Source of the DNA: Micrococcaceae bacterium Sec5.7 | GTDB lineage: Bacteria; Actinomycetota; Actinomycetes; Actinomycetales; Micrococcaceae | Direction of reading: 5' to 3' | Assembly: GCA_039636785.1 (NCBI GenBank) | Contig: CP144169.1 | Span: forward strand, 682,001-746,000 | Length of the DNA stretch: 64,000 bases | In this document: one piece after another, positions 52,493-60,568 of the stretch | How the letters are laid out: each line of letters starts with the position of its first letter | How positions within the stretch are numbered: position 1 is the stretch's first letter | Notes under the pieces: generated by a model | The model's database searches: none | The model's input: the letters and a program-made list of their open reading frames with translations, nothing else | What the model was told of the DNA's origin: nothing | Made by a program: the position numbers and the translations under genes

Positions 52493-53827
52493 TCAGCTGG
52501 CGGGCCGTGCGGCGGTTTCGCTGCCTGACATCTTGGCGTTGTTATCCGCCCCATATGTAAACACCATGTAGCTGGCGGAGGTCACGTCGCCGTTGGCATC
52601 GAATCTGATCAGGCCCGATTCGCCGTCGTAGTCCGCCGCTTTACCGGCTTTCATCGCGTCGCGGCACTCTTTGTACGTCTTGCAGACCCGGGCCCCGTCG
52701 CCGGACTGCTGTGAAGCGTTTTCGTCCTCCCCGGTTCCACCCGAAACGGCGATCAGGCTGGCTGCAATGGAGGTCCCGGCGTCGTCGTCCGCCAATGCAG
52801 CCGCCAGGGCAGCGAGGTTAACGGCGTCGTAAGTCTCGGCGGCGAACGTCATGTCCTTCAGCCCCGCGTCCACGGCCACAAGTTCGGCCTGGAAGTGGGC
52901 AGAGGGGAAAACGCCCGGGACGATGGCCTTGGCGCCGTCCAACGCATTTGACCCCAGCCCGGAACCGTACTGGTTGTAGGCACCGTCGCTGAGAATGATC
53001 TTTTTGCCAGACAGCCCTGCGTTGTTCAGTTCTGCGATGGCACCCTGGGCGCCCTCCCTGGCAACCACAACGACGGCGTCCGGTGCCGCCGCTTTGGCCG
53101 CGGCCGCTGCCCCTTGGGCCTCGCCCGGCTTGAATTCGGCAGCCGTCACGGAATCAAGTCCGGCATCCTTGGCCGAGGCCGTTACGGCATTGGAGACATC
53201 GGTGCCGTAGCCGCCCGCTTCATAGACCACCGCAAGTTTTTTGGCCCCGCCGTCCTTCGCCAGTTTGACCAGCACGGGCGCCTGGGCGACGTCGGCGGCG
53301 CCCGTGCGGAAGTAGTATCCGCCGCTCTTGTACTTGCTGAGTCCGGCCGCTGTATTCGCCGGAGATATCAGCGTGATCTTCGCTTTGGACAGGACATCGA
53401 TGGCGGCCGGCGCCCGGCTGGAGTCGGTAGGGCCGATCACAACGTCGGCCTTCGCACCCACGAGCGCCTTCGCCTGCGCAGCGGTGTCCTCGCCGACCGT
53501 TTCCGGAAGCAGCTCCACGGGTTTGCCTTTGTGTCCGCCCGCGGCATTGATTTCCTGGACGGCGAGTTTGGCTGCGGCCAGCTGCGAGGCATTGAGGAAG
53601 CCCTGCTTGCCGGTGTTGTCCAAAATCAGGCCGATCCGGAGCGTTCCGTCGCCGCTGGCATCCACGGATTCCAGCCGGGCGTTTCCTGCCGGACCGGCGC
53701 ACGCACTCACGGCAAGCACAGCCAAAGCTCCCACCACGGTAGCGCGGACAAACCGCTGGCTGCCCGAACGGCGGCGGACAGTCGGTTTGACGGCCGGCTT
53801 GGCGGCGTCCGGGGCCGGAACGGTCAC
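52493..53827 (-). CDS. Branched-chain amino-acid-type binding protein
   Basis: A 444-residue receptor of the LivJ-like periplasmic-binding-protein type 1 group. A hydrophobic signal (VRATVVGALAVLAVSACAGP) with a lipobox-like SAC leads to the mature part: LRIGLILDNTGKQGFLNASQ, VGAKADVVIGPTDSSRAPAA, YGTDVSNAVTASAKDAG. No permease or ATPase genes are nearby. The GTG start at 53827 shares its first base with the cspA stop (TAGTG), so it is coupled to a cold-shock gene. The ligand is unknown. Confidence 0.85.
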   Translation of the reverse strand: MTVPAPDAAKPAVKPTVRRRSGSQRFVRATVVGALAVLAVSACAGPAGNARLESVDASGDGTLRIGLILDNTGKQGFLNASQLAAAKLAVQEINAAGGHKGKPVELLPETVGEDTAAQAKALVGAKADVVIGPTDSSRAPAAIDVLSKAKITLISPANTAAGLSKYKSGGYYFRTGAADVAQAPVLVKLAKDGGAKKLAVVYEAGGYGTDVSNAVTASAKDAGLDSVTAAEFKPGEAQGAAAAAKAAAPDAVVVVAREGAQGAIAELNNAGLSGKKIILSDGAYNQYGSGLGSNALDGAKAIVPGVFPSAHFQAELVAVDAGLKDMTFAAETYDAVNLAALAAALADDDAGTSIAASLIAVSGGTGEDENASQQSGDGARVCKTYKECRDAMKAGKAADYDGESGLIRFDANGDVTSASYMVFTYGADNNAKMSGSETAARPAS

Positions 53828-54030
53828 TAGACCGGCCGGACGCTTTCGGCCTGCGGGCCCTTCTCGCCTTCGCCGATCTCGAGTTCCACGCGCTGGCCCT
53901 CGTCAAGGGCGCGGTAGCCGTCACCCTGAATGGCGGACCAGTGAACGAAGACGTCATCTCCGGAGTCGTCAACCGTAATAAAGCCGTAGCCCTTTTCGGC
54001 GTTGAACCACTTAACGGTTCCCAATGCCAT
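53827..54030 (-). CDS. cspA: Cold-shock protein CspA-like
   Basis: A 67-residue single cold-shock domain acting as an RNA chaperone or transcription antiterminator. [20 protein letters not shown] contains RNP1 (KGYGFI) and DVFVHWSAI contains RNP2; [14 protein letters not shown] is the usual end. The 5' leader of about 150 bases (54031-54187) is AT-rich around 54080-54120, as expected for a cold-shock mRNA leader. Its TAG stop overlaps the GTG of the downstream binding protein. Confidence 0.93.
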   Translation of the reverse strand: MALGTVKWFNAEKGYGFITVDDSGDDVFVHWSAIQGDGYRALDEGQRVELEIGEGEKGPQAESVRPV

Positions 54031-54187
54031 GATTTCCACGCTTTCAGTAGCTTCCGTAAGGCCCACGCCAATGTGCGCCGCAAATTACGTATCGAAGTCT
54101 GAAAATACTCTAACCACTGGCCCTTGCCCTTGCAGAGCTTCACAGGCGGGTCGGCACCTAATAGTTATTCAGGTGTAACCGAAACCG

Positions 54188-54781
54188 CTATTCGAATCCG
54201 GGGCCCAGCACGACAACCACCGGGACCTGGAACTCAGTGCTGTCCACGAGGGTGGTGATCTTCAGGAGCGCCCCGAGCGCCTCCGCATTGGCCTTCTGCG
54301 CCTCACCGGCGTAGAAGATCACAGATGTCTGCTGCGGGGCTCCGCCCCAGTTGCCCACTTGCCCCAGCGTCCAGCCGTCAGCCTCGACCGTGGCGCTGAC
54401 GCGGCTGGCAAGTCCTGCCGCACCGGACCCGTTATAGACATCAATCGGCTTGGTTTTGTCCACGCCTGCAAGGGTGGGTGTGGGCGTGCTCGACGGCGTT
54501 GGGCTCGCCGACGGTTCCGGGCTGGCAGACGCTGCGCCAGCCGAAGGCGATGCCCCCGCGGTTGGCGTCCCGACGCCCACAGCGGACGGGCTGACGGGTG
54601 GCTGGAAGCCGAGCTTGGGCAGAATCAGGAACGCGACCAGACCTATGGCCAGGGCAGCGACACCAACCGCGAGAATGGGCAGCAACCGGCGCCGGGGCGG
54701 CTCTGAGACTGCCCGGTGGACACCCTGGCGGGAGGAGGTCTCCGGGACCCTGTCGAATTCGTCACGAGCATATTTGGTCAT
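54188..54781 (-). CDS. LytR C-terminal domain membrane protein
   Basis: A 197-residue protein with a cytosolic N-terminus (about 30 residues), one TM helix (LLPILAVGVAALAIGLVAFL), a long Ser/Pro/Ala/Thr-rich linker and a C-terminal LytR_C domain (IDVYNGSGAAGLASRVSATV, TSVIFYAGEAQKANAEALGA). Proteins of this layout, including M. tuberculosis Rv0431 (VirR), affect cell-envelope or vesicle traits. It follows the DUF3263 gene on the minus strand. The LytR_C domain occurs without the LCP catalytic domain here. Confidence 0.85.
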   Translation of the reverse strand: MTKYARDEFDRVPETSSRQGVHRAVSEPPRRRLLPILAVGVAALAIGLVAFLILPKLGFQPPVSPSAVGVGTPTAGASPSAGAASASPEPSASPTPSSTPTPTLAGVDKTKPIDVYNGSGAAGLASRVSATVEADGWTLGQVGNWGGAPQQTSVIFYAGEAQKANAEALGALLKITTLVDSTEFQVPVVVVLGPGFE

Positions 54782-54829
54782 GGTGGAGAGGCATCCTTGT
54801 TGATTGCTGCTGATGGCTCAGCACTAACG

Positions 54830-55159
54830 TTACGCGTCAGAACCAAGGCGGCGCGCGGTACGCGCCCGCTGACGTGACGTACGTAGTCTACGCAATCTCT
54901 TGACCAGCATGGGATCGTGGGCCAGCGCATCTTCAGTATCGATCAGCGCGTTAAGGAACTGATAGTAGTGTGTGGCCGAGAGGTCGAACAGCTCCCGGAT
55001 GGCCTGCTCCTTGGCTCCCGCGTACTTCCACCACTGCCGTTCCAGAGCCAGCATCTGCTGATCCCGCTCGTTCAGAGGCGAGTCGCGCCAACGGAAGCCA
55101 GCAAGCAACGAGCCGCTGTTGTCCGGTTCCGGCATGTGGTCCTGCGCTGGTTCGGCCAC
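54830..55159 (-). CDS. DUF3263 protein
   Basis: A 109-residue protein of an actinobacterial family, function unknown. The core RDQQMLALERQWWKYAGAKE, QAIRELFDLSATHYYQFLNA and HDPMLVKRLRRLRTSRQRAR is highly conserved, with an HTH-like middle and an Arg-rich tail suggesting DNA or RNA binding. GTG 55159 with GAAGGAG six bases upstream is the start; the longer frame to 55330 has no family similarity. It precedes the LytR_C gene by 48 bases, as in mycobacteria. Divergent from ung. Confidence 0.85.
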   Translation of the reverse strand: MAEPAQDHMPEPDNSGSLLAGFRWRDSPLNERDQQMLALERQWWKYAGAKEQAIRELFDLSATHYYQFLNALIDTEDALAHDPMLVKRLRRLRTSRQRARTARRLGSDA

Positions 55160-55359
55160 AACACACTCCTTCGCTGGCTCCGGCAAAAGTCTCACCCCCA
55201 TGCTACGGGTGAATAACATGGTTGTCATTTGCACGGCCCGGTCGTCGACTGGGCAACCGGCACTGCTTTCTGCCGGCTCCTGAGCTCGTTCCCCATGCAA
55301 CAACGGAGCCGACACAGAAAACACTGCCACCCGCCGACTTATGTCTGGATCCTGCGAGA

Positions 55360-56139
55360 ATGGGAACCGTGTTTGATTCTGAACCTTTGTTCGAGCTCAC
55401 GGTGCCTGAATCCGAAACTGTTGGCTTTGCTGAGATGGCGCGGCTGCCGCTGGGTGAATTGCTGCCTTCTGACTGGGCTGCCGCGTTGGCCCCGGTGGAG
55501 TGCGAGCTGCGTGGTGTTTTGGCCTTTCTTGGTGCGGAGGTGGCGGCGGGGTATCCGTTGCTGCCGTCGCCGTCGAACGTCCTCCGGGCCTTCCGGCAGC
55601 CGCTGGCCGACGTGAAGGTACTTGTTGTGGGCCAGGACCCTTACCCCACGCCGGGACACGCCGTCGGGCTGTCATTCTCCGTGGACGGGCGCACCCGGCC
55701 CATCCCCCGCAGCCTCGCCAACATCTACAAAGAACTGGAAGCCGATCTCGGAATCCCCGCCCGTGTGCACGGGGACCTGAACGCATGGGCTGAACAGGGC
55801 GTGCTGCTGCTCAACAGGGTCCTGAGTGTCCGGGCCGGGGCCGCCGGCTCACACCGTGGCAAAGGCTGGGAGGTGATCACAACGGCGGCAGTAACCGCTG
55901 TGGTTGACCGCCTCGCTGCCGATGGACGCCGGGCACCGCTCGTGGCGGTGCTGTGGGGCAAGGATGCTGCAAGCGTGCGCCCCCTGCTGAGGGAAACGCC
56001 GGTGGTATCCAGCGCGCACCCCAGCCCTTTGTCCGCCTCGCGGGGCTTCTTCGGCTCGCGGCCATTCAGCCGGTCCAACGCCCTGTTGCAGGAGCAGGGC
56101 GCCGGCCCGGTGGACTGGGAGCTGCCCCCGACTTCTTAG
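55360..56139 (+). CDS. ung: Uracil-DNA glycosylase
   Basis: A 259-residue family-1 UDG that removes uracil from DNA to start base-excision repair. The catalytic loop [17 protein letters not shown] has Asp93; the DNA-intercalation loop [20 protein letters not shown] has His220. Both motifs are intact. The ATG at 55360 is chosen; a GTG nine bases later is possible. The longer frame to 55222 is not supported by family length. It is divergent from the DUF3263 gene and is followed 15 bases later by the siderophore-interacting protein. Confidence 0.93.
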   Translation: MGTVFDSEPLFELTVPESETVGFAEMARLPLGELLPSDWAAALAPVECELRGVLAFLGAEVAAGYPLLPSPSNVLRAFRQPLADVKVLVVGQDPYPTPGHAVGLSFSVDGRTRPIPRSLANIYKELEADLGIPARVHGDLNAWAEQGVLLLNRVLSVRAGAAGSHRGKGWEVITTAAVTAVVDRLAADGRRAPLVAVLWGKDAASVRPLLRETPVVSSAHPSPLSASRGFFGSRPFSRSNALLQEQGAGPVDWELPPTS

Positions 56140-56154
56140 CCTAGGCTTACTTCC

Positions 56155-56994
56155 ATGACTCCAGTTCCCGCCGCCACCTCTTCCACCCGGAACACCCGTC
56201 CCCAGACGAAGCTCACGGTGCTGCGCCGCGAGGAATTATCTCCCCACATGGTCCGGATTGTGGCCGGCGGTGCCGGCTTCGCTGGCTACATCAACAACGC
56301 GTTTGTGGACCGGTACGTCAAGATCGCCTTTCCGCAGCCGGACATTGCGTACCCTGAGCCGCTCGACCTGTGGGCCATTCGCGAATCCATGCCGCGCGAA
56401 CAGTGGCCGTATACCCGGACGTACACGGTGCGCTGGGTGGACGAGGCCGCTGAGGAGCTTGCCGTTGACTTCGTCGTCCATGGTGACGAAGGACTCGCAG
56501 GCCCTTGGGCGGCCGCGGCCAAACCGGGTGACGGCCTGATTTTCACCGGCCCGGGAGGAGCCTACAACCCGGATCCGACGGCGGACTGGCACCTGTTAGC
56601 CGGCGATGAGGCCGCCCTGCCTGCCATCGCCGCAGCGGTTGAATCGTTGCCGGCGGACGCCCGCGGCATGGCGTTTCTGGAAGTGGATAGCGACGCCGAT
56701 GTCCAGTCAATTGCGGCGCCAGCCGGACTGGAGCTTGTGTGGCTGAAACGCAAGGGTGTCCCCGCGGGGGCCAGTGACCTGCTGGTCAACGCCGTGCGGG
56801 ACGCGCAATGGCCCGCCGGCCGTCCTGACGTCTTCGCCCACGGGGAGCGCGGCTATATGAAGAGTCTGCGCGAGGTGCTTTTTGTGGAGCGCGGCCTTGA
56901 TCGCAAACAGGTTTCCCTGTCCGGGTACTGGGCCACGGGCAGGGTCGAGGACGACTTCCAGGCCGAGAAGAAACTGCCCATAGGCAAGATCTGA
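56155..56994 (+). CDS. Siderophore-interacting protein (FAD ferric reductase)
   Basis: A 279-residue flavoprotein of the SIP/ViuB family that reduces ferric siderophores in the cytosol to release iron. The N-terminal FAD domain has WPYTRTYTVRW (the RxYT motif) and VDFVVHGDEGLAGPWAAAAK; the C-terminal NAD(P)H region has HLLAGDEAALPAIAAAVESL and VFAHGERGYMKSLREVLFVE, ending in SGYWATGRVEDDFQAEK. It lies 15 bases downstream of ung. Iron regulation is likely but no DtxR-type operator is visible. Confidence 0.9.
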   Translation: MTPVPAATSSTRNTRPQTKLTVLRREELSPHMVRIVAGGAGFAGYINNAFVDRYVKIAFPQPDIAYPEPLDLWAIRESMPREQWPYTRTYTVRWVDEAAEELAVDFVVHGDEGLAGPWAAAAKPGDGLIFTGPGGAYNPDPTADWHLLAGDEAALPAIAAAVESLPADARGMAFLEVDSDADVQSIAAPAGLELVWLKRKGVPAGASDLLVNAVRDAQWPAGRPDVFAHGERGYMKSLREVLFVERGLDRKQVSLSGYWATGRVEDDFQAEKKLPIGKI

Positions 56995-57021
56995 AGCACG
57001 CTTCAGCGGATGCGGGGACGT

Positions 57022-58521
57022 CTAACGGCGGCGCGCACGCCGCCGCTCGTTGCTCGCCAGGCTTCGGGTCAGGGGGCGGGCAAGGGTATCCCCCAGAACG
57101 ACTCCGCCGGCAGCGCCCAGCACAATGGCGCCGGCGCTGAGCATGCCTCCGGCACCCAGCAGGATCTCGGATTCCTCAATGGTCAAAACATACATTGACC
57201 GGAATATGGTCAGCCCGGGCAACAGAATCAATGCTGCCGGCACGGCAACCACCAGCTGCGGGGCACCCATCTTCAGCGCCACCACCCGCGCCAGCAAACC
57301 GATGACAATCGCCGACAAGGCGGGCGCAAATCTGTCCCCGATGCCGAATACCCCTGCAAAGTAGAGCACCAGATAACCAACCACCCCCACCGCAGCGGTG
57401 GGCAGAAGCAGCTTCCAGGCGGTCTGCTCTGTAATGCCGATCGCTATGACAGCGATGGCAATAAGGACGACCACAAACCATAAGTCATACGCTGGCGGGA
57501 ATGTTTTGGTAACGTTAATCGCTTGCATTCCGGTCATGGCACCCACCAGAAACGCGACGGCGATGCCGGCCACGAGCGCGCCGAACGTCAGCATGGTGGA
57601 CAGGAACCGGCCCGCGGCTGTCACCGGAAATCCGTTGATGGCGTCCTGCACCGACGACACCAGCCGTCCGGTGGGAAGCAGCAGCAGAATGCCGCCGACC
57701 ACAACAATCGCCGGCGCCGCCGTTACACCGACCTGATACAAGAGCAGAGCGATGAAGGTGACCAGAAACGAACATGATGCCGTGGTGAAGAAGTCCGGAA
57801 CACGCCACCGTCCCAGTTGCCGCGCGAGCAGGCTGATCAGGATGTTGGAGACAAAGGCTATGGCAGAAGCCCCCGGGCCGCCGCCAAGCACGCCAACGTA
57901 AACAGCCGAGAATACCCCGAAGGCCACCGTGACCATCCAGCGCGGAAACGGTTTGGGGCTGGTGATGGCTTCATCAAGACGGCGGATGGCCTCATCCCTG
58001 CCCACACCCCCGGCCACGATGTCCGTGACCAGCTGATGGACCTTGGCCAGGCCGGCGTAGTTGTTCGTCCAGGAACGCACCACGCGCAGGAGGGAGATGG
58101 GCGTCTGGTCCTTGGGCGCATAGTTGATGGCCACCGATTGGTTGGTGATATCCACCTCGATGTTCTTCAGGCCCAGGGCGGCAGTGACGGCGATGATGCT
58201 TGTCTCCACCTCCAGGGCTCCGGCGCCGTATCTGAACATGGTTTCAGCCAGATGAAGGGCGAAGTCGAGGGTCTTGCGGGCGGACGTGTCCACGCCGCCC
58301 ACCTGGATCATGGGGTTGGCATAAGGACTGCCGGCGAGACGGTCCACAATGCTCATCGGTGCGGTGGGCGGGCTTTCGCCCTGGACCAGCCTGCGCAGCA
58401 TCCGCTTGGCCGCCGCGTTCTGACGCAACTGGTCAGGCGAGAGTGGCTCGGTTTTGGGCAGCCCGTCAGTGTGCTGCCGCTTGGAATGCGGCCTGCCGGG
58501 GCCGTCTGGTTTTTTGGTCAT
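57022..58521 (-). CDS. thrE: Threonine/serine exporter (ThrE)
   Basis: A 499-residue membrane exporter of the ThrE family (ThrE domain followed by a DUF3815-like region). The cytosolic N-terminal domain has FALHLAETMFRYGAGALEVE and the conserved RLDEAITSPKPFPRWMVTVA. About ten hydrophobic helices follow, for example MVTVAFGVFSAVYVGVLGGG. The end is highly basic (RSLASNERRRARRR). Export of L-threonine and L-serine is known in Corynebacterium. It is convergent with the SIP gene. Confidence 0.88.
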   Translation of the reverse strand: MTKKPDGPGRPHSKRQHTDGLPKTEPLSPDQLRQNAAAKRMLRRLVQGESPPTAPMSIVDRLAGSPYANPMIQVGGVDTSARKTLDFALHLAETMFRYGAGALEVETSIIAVTAALGLKNIEVDITNQSVAINYAPKDQTPISLLRVVRSWTNNYAGLAKVHQLVTDIVAGGVGRDEAIRRLDEAITSPKPFPRWMVTVAFGVFSAVYVGVLGGGPGASAIAFVSNILISLLARQLGRWRVPDFFTTASCSFLVTFIALLLYQVGVTAAPAIVVVGGILLLLPTGRLVSSVQDAINGFPVTAAGRFLSTMLTFGALVAGIAVAFLVGAMTGMQAINVTKTFPPAYDLWFVVVLIAIAVIAIGITEQTAWKLLLPTAAVGVVGYLVLYFAGVFGIGDRFAPALSAIVIGLLARVVALKMGAPQLVVAVPAALILLPGLTIFRSMYVLTIEESEILLGAGGMLSAGAIVLGAAGGVVLGDTLARPLTRSLASNERRRARRR

Positions 58522-58553
58522 ACAGCCCTTCCCTCCATGGCATCACAGCCGGT

Positions 58554-59654
58554 CTAGTAGAACTGTTGTCCCGTTCTCCGCGTATAGACCTGGCGCGCCA
58601 CGCGCTCGCCCGCCGCCATCCAGGCCCGGTACTTGAGGGGGCTGAGGATCTGGTCGTAACACCCCACGAAATCCGTGACGGTTTTGCTGAAGCTCGTTTT
58701 GAACAGCCCCAGCCCATGGAACGGGTTGGACGTGTCCTTGAGTCTGTCGCTGGGCGGTGTCCCGCAAAAATCATATTCCGAGCAGCCAAGTTCCTTGAGT
58801 TGGTTGATGGCAGTCCACTGAACCAGGTGCGAATCGCCATACTGGCTGCGTTTCTGAAGCGAGCCGCCGTCCTTGTAGGTTGCCTTGCGGCCGTAGTTGA
58901 TCACAAAGGCGCCCACGGACGGGACACCGTTCTCGTAAACGAACAGAAGCCGTCCCTGGCTGCGGTTAATGAAGTTGGTCCAGAACTGCCGGTAGTAGCC
59001 GTATTCGCGGACCCGCACCTGTGACTTGGCTTCCACTGTGGTGGTCATCAGCGAGTACATCGCCTTGAAGTTCTCTTCCGTGGGCTCCACATTGTGCACT
59101 TCCACGCCTTCGCGGATCGCACGGCGGACAGCATTCCGGCCACGCGCGTGCAGCTTGCGCAGCAACTGGTTCTCCTCAGGGGAGATGTCCAGCAGCGCCG
59201 TGGAGTCGTTCGGCTGAAGGTTGTGGGTCTTGACCAGGCCTGCGCCTTCTATAACCCGGCGGGCCTCGTCGGTCAGGACAATGTCCGGCTCGATCTTGAT
59301 GGCAAAAACGCCCAGCCGAGCACGCTTGACGAACTCTGCATTTGCTTTGGCGATCCCCGGGATGTCCTCGACGTCCGCCACATCGGGTCCCTTGATGAGG
59401 TACCAGAGCTTACCCAGGACCGGGAAGGACTTTTCCAGCAGCAGGTTGTAGCTGGAGTAGTCGGACGTTTCGTAGACCAGGTACAGCGGTTTCCACCCGA
59501 AATGCTGTTTGACGTCGGCGAAGGCTTCGGACTGAAGCAGGTTGCCGCCATTGGGATTCCCGGTGACGTTCGAATCCCAATTGGCTACCTCCTCGGCGGA
59601 GGCAAAGCGGGCAGTGAATTCTCGCAAGTGTGCCTGGTTCAAAACGTGCGACAT
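58554..59654 (-). CDS. FemX-like peptidoglycan bridge aminoacyltransferase
   Basis: A 366-residue FemABX-family enzyme that transfers an amino acid from aminoacyl-tRNA to the lysine of lipid-linked peptidoglycan precursors. Typical segments are LLQSEAFADVKQHFGWKPLY, KLHARGRNAVRRAIREGVEV, SRGRLLFVYENGVPSVGAF-like FVYENGVPSVGAFVI, and CSEYDFCGTPPSDRLKDTSN. Arthrobacter-type cell walls have interpeptide bridges, which fits. It stands alone, 32 bases downstream of thrE on the same strand. Which residue it adds cannot be told. Confidence 0.87.
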   Translation of the reverse strand: MSHVLNQAHLREFTARFASAEEVANWDSNVTGNPNGGNLLQSEAFADVKQHFGWKPLYLVYETSDYSSYNLLLEKSFPVLGKLWYLIKGPDVADVEDIPGIAKANAEFVKRARLGVFAIKIEPDIVLTDEARRVIEGAGLVKTHNLQPNDSTALLDISPEENQLLRKLHARGRNAVRRAIREGVEVHNVEPTEENFKAMYSLMTTTVEAKSQVRVREYGYYRQFWTNFINRSQGRLLFVYENGVPSVGAFVINYGRKATYKDGGSLQKRSQYGDSHLVQWTAINQLKELGCSEYDFCGTPPSDRLKDTSNPFHGLGLFKTSFSKTVTDFVGCYDQILSPLKYRAWMAAGERVARQVYTRRTGQQFY

Positions 59655-59842
59655 CCAATCTTTGCGTTCGGTGCTTCGGCTGCACGCCCCGGGCGCGCAA
59701 CCTCAAGTCTATCGGCCACGCCTTAGCGCACGCGAAAGAGTCCGGCAGCGGCGCCAACCACCGGCACCGAGCTGAGGACCGAGGACGGAGGTCGGCGAAA
59801 AGTCGTCTTGACTCCCGGTCCCGCCTTGGCAAGTGTGGGAGC

Positions 59843-59965
59843 ATGCAAGCCCTTCACTCAGAAAACCCCGCAGGCGCCCGGCAGCGGCCCGTCCGCCTGC
59901 GCCCGTACATTTCCTGGATCGTCGTTGCCGTAAGCCTCAATGTGTGGGCGGCACTCGACAACTGA
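59843..59965 (+). CDS. Possible 40-residue single-TM protein
   Basis: A short frame beginning MQALHSENPAGARQRPVRLR and ending in the hydrophobic stretch PYISWIVVAVSLNVWAALDN, a plausible single membrane helix preceded by basic residues. The ATG has GGGAG too close for an ideal site. Its TGA overlaps a CTG codon of the next frame. It lies in the gap between femX and the PH-like gene. Could be real or chance. Confidence 0.35.
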   Translation: MQALHSENPAGARQRPVRLRPYISWIVVAVSLNVWAALDN

Positions 59966-60465
59966 CTCCGAACGAAAGAAGCAGGCTCAAAATCATTTCA
60001 CTGCGATTCACGCCGTTACCGTGGTCCGTCCAGGACCACGTTCTTCTCCTCGGCAATACCGACGGCCGTGTGGTGGCGTTCAGCGTTGACGGACTCCGGC
60101 ATGAGGGCGTACCGCTGGAACCGGGGGCCCGCCATGTCTTTCCCTGGCACGAAATCCGTGAGCTGCGGCTGATCCCGGGCACGGCCGTCACGCCGTTTCC
60201 CTGGTTCAACGACTATCTGCTGCCCACCATGGGCACGGTTTTCGGCATTGATTACTACGACACCAACAATGCCAACCGCAGCGTCCTGCGGATCGTCACG
60301 TCGGACTTCGACGAACACAATCTAGCCATCGAGCCCCATTACCCGGCGGGCATCGGCCGGCTGGACGGCAGACGGGCAGCACGGTTCGTTGACCGGCTTT
60401 TTGCCGAGCCCGAGTTCCGGCTGCTGCTCGCCTATCCTGAGCAGCTGCTCCCGGCGCTGCGGTAG
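59944..60465 (+). CDS. Hypothetical PH-like protein, start uncertain
   Basis: The conserved part (KIISLRFTPLPWSVQDHVLL onward) reads as a globular beta-rich domain of about 155 residues: PGARHVFPWHEIRELRLIPG, PFPWFNDYLLPTMGTVFGID, HNLAIEPHYPAGIGRLDGRR. I recognise no named family; the shape suggests a PH-like fold. No ATG precedes this core: candidates are GTG 59944, CTG 59962 or a non-standard start near 59992 where AGCAGG lies at a good distance. The coordinates use GTG 59944. Product length is about 155-173. Confidence 0.6.
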   Translation: MGGTRQLTPNERSRLKIISLRFTPLPWSVQDHVLLLGNTDGRVVAFSVDGLRHEGVPLEPGARHVFPWHEIRELRLIPGTAVTPFPWFNDYLLPTMGTVFGIDYYDTNNANRSVLRIVTSDFDEHNLAIEPHYPAGIGRLDGRRAARFVDRLFAEPEFRLLLAYPEQLLPALR

Positions 60466-60474
60466 GGCTCAACC

Positions 60475-60491
60475 GGCCCGGCTACCGGGCC
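60475..60491 (+). terminator. Hairpin after the PH-like gene
   Basis: GGCCCGG (60475-60481) and CCGGGCC (60485-60491) form a 7-bp stem with a three-base loop, starting ten bases after the stop of the plus-strand gene. A short T-rich stretch (TTG) follows. Likely a terminator for that gene, possibly acting in both directions. Confidence 0.5.
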
Positions 60492-60533
60492 TTGCCAGGC
60501 GGCGAGCCCCAGCTGACAGCCTCGACCATCCGA

Positions 60534-60568
60534 TTTCGACGGGCTCTACCGCCGGGATGGAGCCCGTC
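60534..60568. repeat. Dispersed TTTCGAC-type repeat, copy A, with hairpin
   Basis: TTTCGACGGGCTCTACCGCC (from 60534) followed by GGGATGG (to 60560) matches the segment at 62081-62107 with three differences in 27 bases. GACGGGCTC (60538-60546) also pairs with GAGCCCGTC (60560-60568), a 9-bp stem that overlaps the sdaA stop on the minus strand and may terminate it. The repeat resembles elements common in Arthrobacter intergenic DNA. Confidence 0.65.
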
